From Paenibacillus illinoisensis NBRC 15959 (GTDB lineage Bacteria; Bacillota; Bacilli; Paenibacillales; Paenibacillaceae), in the NCBI RefSeq assembly GCF_004000925.1, contig NZ_BIME01000005.1, positions 124,001 to 188,000 of the forward strand: DNA of 64,000 bases, in the 5' to 3' direction. Shown piece after piece: positions 16,205-24,195 of this stretch (the first letter of the stretch is position 1; the number at the start of each line of letters is the position of its first letter). Both the position numbers and the translations under genes were made by a program. The notes beneath the pieces were generated by a model that was given only the letters and a program-made list of their open reading frames with translations, was not told the origin of the DNA and did no database searches.

Positions 16205-17255
16205 AGAGCAGACGTTTGAGGTCATTTTAGAGCGAATGCTGGACAAAGTACCGGATGGAGTGGATAAACGTGAAGGCAGCATTATCTATGACGCGCTCGC
16301 GCCAGCCGCTGTGGAAATGGCTCAGATGTACATTGAGTTGGATATTAACGCCAATCTGAAATTTGCGGACACAGCTTCCGGGGAGTATTTGGACCGAGCG
16401 GTGGCCTGGTCTGGCATTACCCGGAAAGCGGCAACCCAGGCACGCTGGATCGGCAGCTTCAAGGACAACGGGGGGAAACCGGTTGAGATTCCATTGGGGA
16501 GTCGTTTTTCTACAGGGGATCGGGTGTATCTGGCTGTCGAACGAATGGCAGCGGGGCAATATGTGCTGCAATGTGAGGTTGCCGGAGCGGAAGGCAATGA
16601 ATATACAGGGGCGCTGCTGCCCATCGATTATATCGCCGGACTGACAACAGCGGAACTAACCCAGCTGCTTGTTCCAGGTGAAGATGAGGAAACAGATCAG
16701 GCTCTGTATGACCGATATCAGGACAAAGTCTCCCGTCCGGTAACGAGTGCCAATAAATATCAATATGAACTATGGGCACGGGAAAACTCGGGGGTTGGTA
16801 AAGCGAAAGCTTTTCCACTGTGGGACGGTCCGGGCACGGTAAAAGTGGCACTGTTAAACAATGAGATGCATGCACCCGCTGAGGCTGTGATTCACGCAGT
16901 ACAGGATTATATCGATCCAACCCGGGATGGGATGGGCGAAGGCGCTGCTCCAATCGGCCCCGTGGTCACGGTGGTGGGGGCAGAAGAAGTACCGATTGAT
17001 GTGGAGGTGCAGGTCACACTTGCTTCAGGCTCAACGTATGAGGGGGTAAAAACGCTGATAGAAGAGGGTGTTACTGCATATCTCAAGGAGTTGGCATTTG
17101 CAGATCCGTTAGTCCGTTGGACACGAATTGCCAATGTCATTCTGGATATCCCGCCTGTCATCGATTATAGCGATCTGTTGGTGAATGGCGGCATGTCCAA
17201 TCTGGAGATTGCACCCGGTGCAGTAGCCGTTCTCGGGACGGTGAAGGTGACATGA
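16197..17255 (+). CDS. xkdT: Baseplate J-like wedge protein, XkdT (module B)
   Basis: The 352-residue protein shares the baseplate J pattern with module A: ERMLDKVPDGVDKREGSIIYDALAPAAVEMA at the N-terminus, PLWDGPGTVKVALLN in the middle and LAFADPLVRWTRIANVILDIPPVIDYSDLLVNG at the end. GGAGGTGA at 16183-16190 precedes the ATG. The C-terminal third is the most similar stretch between the two modules. Confidence 0.93.
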   Translation: MVEEQTFEVILERMLDKVPDGVDKREGSIIYDALAPAAVEMAQMYIELDINANLKFADTASGEYLDRAVAWSGITRKAATQARWIGSFKDNGGKPVEIPLGSRFSTGDRVYLAVERMAAGQYVLQCEVAGAEGNEYTGALLPIDYIAGLTTAELTQLLVPGEDEETDQALYDRYQDKVSRPVTSANKYQYELWARENSGVGKAKAFPLWDGPGTVKVALLNNEMHAPAEAVIHAVQDYIDPTRDGMGEGAAPIGPVVTVVGAEEVPIDVEVQVTLASGSTYEGVKTLIEEGVTAYLKELAFADPLVRWTRIANVILDIPPVIDYSDLLVNGGMSNLEIAPGAVAVLGTVKVT

Positions 17256-17797
17256 GTAAAGGTGAGGTGTTGATGTCCCTTTTACCACCATTGTATGAAA
17301 ATGTGCTGGAGATGCAGTTGCTCACGGAGACCGAAGGTGAAGAACTGGACAAGCTTGCGGCGGGGTTGGAAAGCGTGTTGGACCAATTCTATCCCGAGTC
17401 TGCAACCTGGGCATTGGAGCGATATGAGCGGGATCTGCAAATTCCAACGAATCCAGCCAAACCGGAAGACCAGCGGAGATCCGTTATCATCTCCAAAATG
17501 CGAGGAAGCGGCAAAGTCTCAGGTTCGATGCTTAAAAATGTGGCACAGGCGTATGAAAGTGGCGGGATCGAGGTTTCCGTCTCACCCGAGGAATATCTGA
17601 TCCGAATTCGCTTCATAGATACATGGGGATTGCCGCCTAACCTTGACGATCTGAAGGCAGCGATTGAGGATATTAAACCGGCACATATGAGCGTGGAATA
17701 TCGCCTGCGGTATTTGACGATTGCTGAGGTCGAGAACATGACGTTGGATGAAATCGAACAGACCCGGCAGGATAAATTTTCAGGAGGTGGAGCTTAA
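17252..17797 (+). CDS. xkdU: DUF2313 tail protein, XkdU / gpI-like (module B)
   Basis: The 181-residue protein starts inside the stop of baseplate J (ATGA). Conserved segments are LMSLLPPLYENVLEMQLLTETEGEELDKLAAGLESVLDQFYPESATW and PPNLDDLKAAIEDIKPAHMSVEYRLRY, shared with module A. It connects the wedge to the fibre. The C-terminal repeat of the module A copy is missing. Confidence 0.87.
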   Translation: MSKGEVLMSLLPPLYENVLEMQLLTETEGEELDKLAAGLESVLDQFYPESATWALERYERDLQIPTNPAKPEDQRRSVIISKMRGSGKVSGSMLKNVAQAYESGGIEVSVSPEEYLIRIRFIDTWGLPPNLDDLKAAIEDIKPAHMSVEYRLRYLTIAEVENMTLDEIEQTRQDKFSGGGA

Positions 17798-17798
17798 C

Positions 17799-20792
17799 AT
17801 GAATGAACCCAAAACACCGAATCTCGGGCTAAATAAGATTGACCGCAGCTCGCCATCAACAACCTATTTTGATCTGGACAAGTATTTGGATCAGAACTGG
17901 GACAAGGTTGATGCTTTTGCGGAGCGGGTAGGGGAGAAGGCCGAAGAGACGGCTGCACAGGTTAGTAATATCCAGGAGCGGCTGGATACGGAAAAGCGGA
18001 GATCTGTGACACTGGAGCCAGGGGTGCAGATTGTTAATGCTGAACGTGCTTCGGCGTTTAAGTTGGAAGGATTGAAGGGCCGGACGCTAGTTAACTTGTT
18101 GGGGCGTATCGGAGGAATGGAAAGTTTAACAGGTTTGTCTAGAAGTTATACAACGCTTGCTTTGGATTCTATTAATAAGACTTCCGGTGTCAATGGGCTT
18201 AAAATTACTAATCTGGAAGGGGCCTCAACTGCGTCCGCAGGACTTGCTTACACATCTGTAACAGGACTTAGATCAGGATGTTATTATGTCTTAATCGCTG
18301 ACGCTAAGAACATAGATGCAGAATCTGGATTACAGATTGGCTTTGGAGGGAGTTTTGGAGGCCCTTATTCTTCTGCAGTGAAGAGTAGAGATAAGTTCGT
18401 TACAATTTGGGCAAAGAAACAGATATCAACCGTAACAGCTGGAAATGTGGATTTAGCAGTAGTAGGTTCCGTTGGTAAATCCGGATTTTTTGACTCAGTA
18501 CGTTTGTACGAAATTAGTGCAGCCGAATACGATTCATTGGACAACATGAACCCGGTACAATTAGCAACCAAGTATCCCTACGTCGATAGTGTTCAACCCG
18601 TTCGAAATCCATATGCGATTCGATATGGAGAGAATTTGTTGCCGCCGTTTTACGAATGGACAAGAGGTAGTACGTTTATGTTATCGAACGGATATGCTGG
18701 GGTATTAAAAAATACCGTGAACGACGCGATTTTTACCAGTATCCCCTTTAAAACCGAGGTTGAATATACGTACTCTGCAGAGCATACGGGTGCAATAGCA
18801 ATTAATGCTTGGGATAGTGGCGGTAATTTAGTAGGAGGTAAATCGCTTGTACCCTACACAACTAATCAATCCGTTACGTTCAAGATTCCAATTGGAACAG
18901 CAAAGTTAGAAGCATATTTTTCTAACATCATTTCCGATACTCAAACACTTCCGGAGGTGTCGATAAAAAAACCGGTAATCACGATCGGCACTACAGCCAA
19001 ACCGTTCAAACCGCGTGAAGACGCTATGCTCGCATTGCAAACGGATCTATACGCTGATCCAGTAACCGGGACGAATGCTGACGAATTATTTGAGAAGGAC
19101 GGACAGTATTTCGAATTGAAGAAGTGGAGTCGAATTACGAATTTTCCTTCATTGTCAGGTTGGACTCTCTTGGCGAGCGGGACAGGATGGAAATCTGTAG
19201 CGTCCGGGGCGAATAGCATACCACTTGCTTCTATAAATGGGCCTGTAGGTGTATCTTTTGTAACGAAATCCGACGGCAAAGTGTTGAATCAGTACACCAC
19301 GCCAGTGTCAGCTGACATGGGCTGGGTTGCTTCAGATAATTCTGTTCGCATAGCTATTTCCAGAGCAGACAGTGGATGGGGAGACTCATACACACCTACG
19401 GCAGATGAGATTAAGGCGTATTTCATGGGCTGGATTATGTACCTCTCTGGAACCGGAGGAAGTGGTAAAAGTGGTATTACACCGTATAACGGATCAGGGA
19501 CAAAGTATTGGGCAAGAGTAGGAGCTGACGGCCACACTTTAGCAGATGGAACTGTAGTTTTGCCTACGACTCAAGCGTCAAATTTTATGCCTTACCAACT
19601 AGATTACCAACTTGCAATGCCGACTGTCGAACCGATCATCTCAAAAGGGCGATTGACTTTAACTGAAGGAAGTAACCAAGTGGAAATCGGAACGGGTTTG
19701 GTAATGCATGAAGAAGTAAAACCTGCTAACGATGGTGTGGGTCATTATAATATCAACAACGCAGATATACTAGCGCCTCAAAATGTATTGAAGTATAAGG
19801 TGCGTAAAATCCTTTACGTGTTTAAAGATTCCAATTTAGATAAATGGAATTTATACAACGATGTTAGTGTAACTGTTGCGGGGGCGTTGGCTCAAAAGGA
19901 CATCGGAATTTTTGATCTGTCAGCCATATATACCGTAACATACATGATGCTAGACAAGTCCCCGATAGCCCCATTTGTTGGATCTATCGCTGAAAACGAA
20001 AAGGCATTGCTAAACGACCTTGTTAGATTAGGCAGTGAGTTAATAAGTTCTTCCAATGGATCAGGTATTGACAAGGCCGAAACCGCGGCATGGCAAAAAA
20101 CTAAAATTACTGCTGATAGCGGTACTGTCAAAATTTCTATATCTGATAGATCCGTCGATATTCTTGCAACCTTAATGCAGCAAGGGCCAGGCGTACATAC
20201 GTTCTACTGCATAGGTGGCGCGGTAAATGCTCTACCGTTATCGATCCGAGGACATACAGTGTTCACTAATGAAGGTAAATATGGCTACGTGTTCGCCGTA
20301 GATTATCAGAATAATGTGTACACCAACTATAGAGATGGAGACATCAACGGATGGTTGGGATGGAAAAGAGTATTGAACCAAACAGATTATGATTTGCTTT
20401 TTCAGCTTGTCAGTGATGGGAAATCGGCTATCGCTGCCGCTATTACTGGCAAGGGAGTGGCAGCATCAGGCAGCGACACACACGCTCAATTGGGAACAAA
20501 AGTTGGGCAAATTCAAACAGGTCCGAAATCTGCGAAAGGGTCGGGAGTCGTTTCAGGCGGTATTTTAACCATTACCGATCTTGGCTTTTCGCCTCGTAAC
20601 ATCATAGTTCAAAGAAACGGTTTCTCGACAAACACAGCCATATATTCATATGACATCAATGTAAACAAGTTTGCGCAAAACGGAATTTCCGACTCTAACA
20701 ATGCATTCACTCTTAACAGTGGAGGATTTTCAGTGAATATGGGCACAGGAATGAACAATGTTACATTTAACTACATTGCATTTAGTTCGTAG
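17799..20792 (+). CDS. Large tail fibre protein (module B)
   Basis: The ATG at 17799 follows AGGAGGTGG (17781-17789) and gives 997 residues. The N-terminal attachment part reads NEPKTPNLGLNKIDRSSPSTTYFDLDKYLDQNWDKVDAFAERV, common to Bacillales myophage fibres. The long middle is beta-rich with carbohydrate-binding-like segments. Near the C-terminus is a pyocin-knob-like piece (GDINGWLGWKRVLNQTDYDLLF) and the motif KGVAASGSDTHAQLGTKVGQI. The final 90 residues (IIVQRNGFSTNTAIYSYDI ...) resemble receptor-binding tips. It is 2.7 times the length of fibre A, so the two modules probably recognise different targets. Confidence 0.85.
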   Translation: MNEPKTPNLGLNKIDRSSPSTTYFDLDKYLDQNWDKVDAFAERVGEKAEETAAQVSNIQERLDTEKRRSVTLEPGVQIVNAERASAFKLEGLKGRTLVNLLGRIGGMESLTGLSRSYTTLALDSINKTSGVNGLKITNLEGASTASAGLAYTSVTGLRSGCYYVLIADAKNIDAESGLQIGFGGSFGGPYSSAVKSRDKFVTIWAKKQISTVTAGNVDLAVVGSVGKSGFFDSVRLYEISAAEYDSLDNMNPVQLATKYPYVDSVQPVRNPYAIRYGENLLPPFYEWTRGSTFMLSNGYAGVLKNTVNDAIFTSIPFKTEVEYTYSAEHTGAIAINAWDSGGNLVGGKSLVPYTTNQSVTFKIPIGTAKLEAYFSNIISDTQTLPEVSIKKPVITIGTTAKPFKPREDAMLALQTDLYADPVTGTNADELFEKDGQYFELKKWSRITNFPSLSGWTLLASGTGWKSVASGANSIPLASINGPVGVSFVTKSDGKVLNQYTTPVSADMGWVASDNSVRIAISRADSGWGDSYTPTADEIKAYFMGWIMYLSGTGGSGKSGITPYNGSGTKYWARVGADGHTLADGTVVLPTTQASNFMPYQLDYQLAMPTVEPIISKGRLTLTEGSNQVEIGTGLVMHEEVKPANDGVGHYNINNADILAPQNVLKYKVRKILYVFKDSNLDKWNLYNDVSVTVAGALAQKDIGIFDLSAIYTVTYMMLDKSPIAPFVGSIAENEKALLNDLVRLGSELISSSNGSGIDKAETAAWQKTKITADSGTVKISISDRSVDILATLMQQGPGVHTFYCIGGAVNALPLSIRGHTVFTNEGKYGYVFAVDYQNNVYTNYRDGDINGWLGWKRVLNQTDYDLLFQLVSDGKSAIAAAITGKGVAASGSDTHAQLGTKVGQIQTGPKSAKGSGVVSGGILTITDLGFSPRNIIVQRNGFSTNTAIYSYDINVNKFAQNGISDSNNAFTLNSGGFSVNMGTGMNNVTFNYIAFSS

Positions 20793-21354
20793 AAGGAAAA
20801 ACTTGCAAATCGGATCTTAAATTTATTATAACAAAGTAACCGGATGTAATTGAAACCATTGGTGAACGCTTTGGGGAATTGTAGAAACGACTTCCGAATA
20901 AGATCTTCGGGCATATATCGCTCTTACTAATTGCATCCCTGATTCAGTAGATAAGATTCGGTTTAAATCTGTGGGATTTAAATCTGATTAAGCTGAAGGT
21001 GGGAATATAACTCGATTAATACGGAAAATCAAGGACTAATGTTCGCTGATCTTGACTGATTGTTCCTTAAGAACACTAAGAACCAAAAAAAGGTATTAAG
21101 TGGTCAAGTAGAAGAATTTAGCAGTAATTGTTTGAATGGATTAAACGAAATAATCACTTGACGAAAAAACACAATTAATCAAATCGCGCTCATGGAGCTA
21201 CATGCTATGGTGCTGAGTCTCATGCCGGCTGAAGAGGATGCTCCAACAGAAGTTGATCCTGTGAAAGATCCTCCAGAAGAAACAGCAAATGAAGAGTAAG
21301 CTTACCTCGCTGTTAATCAGATGGGGAACTGCACTCACAAGAGGGGGTGAGACT
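20793..21354 (+). other. Gap after fibre B with possible gene remnant
   Basis: This gap lies between fibre B and the lysis genes, where PBSX-type loci carry small XkdW/XkdX-like genes. Frames are broken by stops through most of it. The only coding-like stretch is at 21162-21299. No clear terminator or promoter was found. Confidence 0.4.
21162..21299 (+). pseudogene. Possible 3' remnant of a small tail-locus gene
   Basis: From a TGA at 21159 the frame stays open to TAA 21297-21299. It reads NQIALMELHAMVLSLMPAEEDAPTEVDPVKDPPEETANEE, an acidic Pro/Glu-rich tail after a short helix. ATG codons at 21192 and 21207 have no ribosome binding site. Upstream of the TGA, the same frame is open again for about 30 codons (NQKKVLSGQVEEFSSN...). 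This fits a decayed small protein of the fibre-holin interval. Support is weak. Confidence 0.3.
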
Positions 21355-21486
21355 ATGTTGGCAGTATACGTTGTATTGATCCAAAAAGGCGTGATTACTA
21401 TTGATGCTGTTCCAGAATTGAGTCGGACGAAGGTAGCCGAAGCTCTTGAAAATGCAGGAAAAGAACAAAGAGAAAATATCGTTTAA
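21355..21486 (+). CDS. CD1375-like small protein between fibre and holin
   Basis: The 43-residue product begins at the ATG at 21355 behind GAGGGGGTGA. It reads MLAVYVVLIQKGVITIDAVPELSRTKVAEALENAG, fitting the small CD1375-like family (Y..LI.kG..TID.VPE..R..V...L) that occurs between fibre and holin genes in Firmicutes prophages. The function of the family is not known. Its position at the head of the lysis genes is typical. Confidence 0.6.
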   Translation: MLAVYVVLIQKGVITIDAVPELSRTKVAEALENAGKEQRENIV

Positions 21487-21560
21487 CAAGCGTTCCTATA
21501 ATCGGAGCGCTAAATTTATGCCTTCCATCGCATTCTACCAAAATTAAAGGAGGTGAAACC

Positions 21561-22058
21561 ATGGAAAAATGGGACACCATATGGAAGTCTTTTATCGCCC
21601 TGCTAAGCAGCTCAGCCACCTACTTCTTCGGCGGTTGGTCAGGCGTGCTCGGGGTGCTACTCGTATTTGTTATCCTGGACTACCTAACCGGCATCGCAGC
21701 GGCGGGGGCGAGTGGCAAGCTCGAAAGCAATGTCGGGATGTTCGGCATCGCGCGAAAGGTATTTATATTTGCAATGGTATCGGTGGCTCATCTGGTGGAC
21801 GGTGTTCTGGGAGACGGACATTTGTTCAGGGATGCGGTTGCCTTTTTTTATATCGCGAATGAGCTGTTATCTATTATTGAGAATGGGGGCAAACTGGGGG
21901 CACCGATTCCGCCTGCGATCCGGCAGGCCATTGAAGTGCTCAAGGGCAAGGGAGGGGACGGTGGGATTCCCGGTAGCTACACTCCTCATTCCAGAGAATC
22001 TATTGCACCATCAGATCCTAAGGATGTGGATCAACAGATCAGGGATGACACGAAGTAA
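21561..22058 (+). CDS. Phage holin (holin_4_1 / TcdE-type family)
   Basis: The 165-residue membrane protein has an ideal AAAGGAGGTG site. Three hydrophobic segments are visible: about residues 10-36 (FIALLSSSATYFFGGWSGVLGVLLVFVILDYLTGI), 65-80 and 88-105. The LDYLTG and GIARKVFIFAMV motifs, then FFYIANELLSIIENGGKLGAPIP, are characteristic of the phage holin 4_1 family. It permeabilises the membrane so that the muramidase can reach the wall and release particles. The C-terminus is charged and cytoplasmic in such proteins. A repeat element separates it from the lysozyme. Confidence 0.9.
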   Translation: MEKWDTIWKSFIALLSSSATYFFGGWSGVLGVLLVFVILDYLTGIAAAGASGKLESNVGMFGIARKVFIFAMVSVAHLVDGVLGDGHLFRDAVAFFYIANELLSIIENGGKLGAPIPPAIRQAIEVLKGKGGDGGIPGSYTPHSRESIAPSDPKDVDQQIRDDTK

Positions 22059-22136
22059 GGACTCACATTCATTCCAATGCGCTCTGGAAAAGAGACAGAG
22101 CATAACTGAGTCAAAAGTATGTGCCACTAGCTATAA

Positions 22137-22276
22137 GTAGTGGAAGAGACGGAATCGATTCTGAAGAAGCGGAGCGGTCGCCTTTGTCTTCGAATTTTAC
22201 CCTTTTAAATAATGAATCATAAAAATTTGGAGACAACAGCGATCGGAAGAACGATCCGGATCTGGAACGGTCACGT
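22137..22276 (+). repeat. Structured intergenic repeat, copy 1 (holin-muramidase gap)
   Basis: The element starts AGTGGAAGAGACGGAATCG and ends near AACGGTCAC. It shares with the three other copies the blocks ATCGATTCTGAAGAAGCG, GCGGTCGCCTTT and ACAGCGATCGGAAGAACGAT. Its core TTGTCTTCGAATTTT pairs with AAAATTTGGAGACAA (15 bp, two G-U pairs). The copy lies inside the lysis cassette. Confidence 0.8.
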
Positions 22277-22427
22277 GCCGACTTGGTATGTTTTCCTTGG
22301 TGGGTTAATAGATAACCAACTGAACTTGGCTTTTACCTTCAACAAGGGACACGCACACAAGCAATCCCAAGACTCTTGGCATTAACTATATACAAACGGC
22401 AATTGCCGCATAAAGGGTGTGAGAAAC

Positions 22428-23357
22428 ATGCAAACCAGAAGCTCAGGCAACACGCAGGGCATTGACGTCTCCCGCTACCAGGGCAATATCGACTGGGCAA
22501 AAGTGAAGGCAAGCGGCATGACGTTTGTGTTCATCAAGGCGACCGAGGGGCAGACGTATACTGATCCGAACTTTCAGAAAAATGTAAGCGGCGCACTGGC
22601 GGCAGGCATGCTGGTCGGAACGTACCACTTTTTCCGCGCAACGTCCACGGAGGGGGCTAAGGCGGAAGCTGCGCACTATGCGAGTACGCTAAATAAGGTC
22701 GGAGGCGCGAAGGCGCTGCAGCTGCCACCGGTCATGGACTATGAGAACAACCCGGGCAATCTGAGCAAAGCCCAGATCAACACGGTAGCTAAAGCCTTTT
22801 TAACTGAACTGCAGCGTCTTACGGGTGTAAAACCAATTATATATACGGGCAATTCATTTGCCGGCAATTTTGAACCTTCACTTGGCACATATGATCTGTG
22901 GGTTGCGCGTTACAGCAGTACACGTGTGCCGGATGATCAGCCTGCCTGGAAACGTTGGACGTTCTGGCAGTACACGGACTCAGGTAAAGTGAATGGAATT
23001 AGCGGCAATGTGGACATGAATGAGTTCGAAGGATCGGCAGCAGAGCTGCGGGCCAGATATGCAGCAGCCACGCCGAAGCCGCCTGAACCATCCGAGCCTG
23101 TAAAACCGACCGAACCACCGAAAGGGGGCGAACCGATGACAGCCGAAGAGAAAGCAGCATTTGATGTGCTGAAGGCTCAGGTAGATAAACTGCAGGCGCG
23201 TCAGCAGATGGAAGTTCCGGTGTGGGCCAAAGCAGCCGTGGATGCGGCCCTGGCGTATGACACCAAAAATCCGCTGTTCAGCATCAATAATGGGGCGAGT
23301 TATGATTTTTACCGTTTTATTACGGTCATGTATCGCAGAGGTTTGTTTAAGAAGTGA
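22428..23357 (+). CDS. Endolysin, GH25 muramidase
   Basis: The 309-residue protein has a glycoside hydrolase 25 domain over residues about 10-210. It shows GIDVSRYQGNIDWAKVK with the conserved first-strand aspartate, FIKATEGQTYTDPNF, PPVMDYENN carrying the acidic pair, DLWVARYSS, and the end FWQYTDSGKVNGISGNVDMNEF. It cleaves the MurNAc-GlcNAc bond of peptidoglycan. A Pro/Glu-rich linker leads to a C-terminal module (VPVWAKAAVDAALAYDTKNPLFSINNG) of the kind found in Paenibacillus and Bacillus phage lysins. There is no signal peptide, in keeping with holin-dependent release. The ATG at 22428 follows AAAGGGTG; the GTG at 22419 lies within that site. Confidence 0.93.
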   Translation: MQTRSSGNTQGIDVSRYQGNIDWAKVKASGMTFVFIKATEGQTYTDPNFQKNVSGALAAGMLVGTYHFFRATSTEGAKAEAAHYASTLNKVGGAKALQLPPVMDYENNPGNLSKAQINTVAKAFLTELQRLTGVKPIIYTGNSFAGNFEPSLGTYDLWVARYSSTRVPDDQPAWKRWTFWQYTDSGKVNGISGNVDMNEFEGSAAELRARYAAATPKPPEPSEPVKPTEPPKGGEPMTAEEKAAFDVLKAQVDKLQARQQMEVPVWAKAAVDAALAYDTKNPLFSINNGASYDFYRFITVMYRRGLFKK

Positions 23358-23409
23358 GTTAACACCGACATAATAAAGCTATATTGGACGTTGCCAGAGC
23401 GGGATTAAG

Positions 23410-23453
23410 AGGGGACACATGGGCATTATCATGTCGAATGGTGTTCCTTTTTT
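23410..23453 (+). terminator. Terminator after lysis genes
   Basis: AGGGGACAC (23410-23418) pairs with GTGTTCCTT (23441-23449), and a T-run continues to 23453. It closes the tail/lysis locus. Confidence 0.65.
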
Positions 23454-24195
23454 GTGTTTTATGTAACTAAAATTAACGTACGAATAAAGTTGAAGACTTA
23501 TGTCCGCAAAACTCTTGTCTAAATGATGAATGTGATGTAAAGTAAGTTACACGAAATTGTTTTCAACCACTGTTTATTTACATAAATCTCCTCACCATGA
23601 CAGAGCCTTAACATGATAAGTTATCGTAATGTCTCCCTGTTGTCCAATCCCTGCATCTTCGAACATACACACTCATACACGCCAGCTTCATTCAACTACT
23701 TTCATGAGAACTACGACGTTCTACATCCATTTAGCTTTTAACGATTGTTAGATGCTGCCTAACCCTTCCAATGGTCAAAAACAAACTTCATGATCAATGA
23801 TCAAACAAACAATATGTATCTAAAACGAGCGATGTTCTACTACCATGTCGTGATGCAATTCTCTTGTCTTTTTTTTCTTCTAACTCAACTTTCACTTCCA
23901 TCCAAAAAGTAGAATGCTGTTGCTAATTGACCTAAGTTCAAATACTGCGCAACTGAGCCGAACTAACCTTTTTTCTAAAAGGAAATCTTTTGAATTCACA
24001 TAAATTCTCTCGGGGTCCACAAAACCGTAAAAAACGAATGCTAATCCATCTTATCCTAATACGATCACAATTACAGGTATCACAGGCACCTAAAGCCTTT
24101 CATTGATACAAGCAAGCACCGAACCAATGGCTATCATTGAAGTTTTTTCACGCCAGCATTACACACATTATGAGACAGGGAAGGGTGTTGTACGT
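23454..24195 (+). other. Long gene-free stretch upstream of the peptide transporter
   Basis: About 740 bases of AT-rich sequence with no credible coding frame. Pyrimidine-rich runs occur near 23865-23890. A promoter for the transporter should lie here, but no well-spaced -35/-10 pair was identified with confidence. It marks the border between the tail locus and the chromosomal genes. Confidence 0.5.

Noticed and set aside
7114..20792. Diversity-generating retroelement acting on the fibres
   Set aside because: No reverse transcriptase gene and no template/variable repeat pair are visible near either fibre gene.
23454..24195. A gene upstream of the peptide-binding protein
   Set aside because: Frames are short, AT-rich and without binding sites; an in-frame extension of the lipoprotein to 24103 would place extra residues before a perfect signal peptide.
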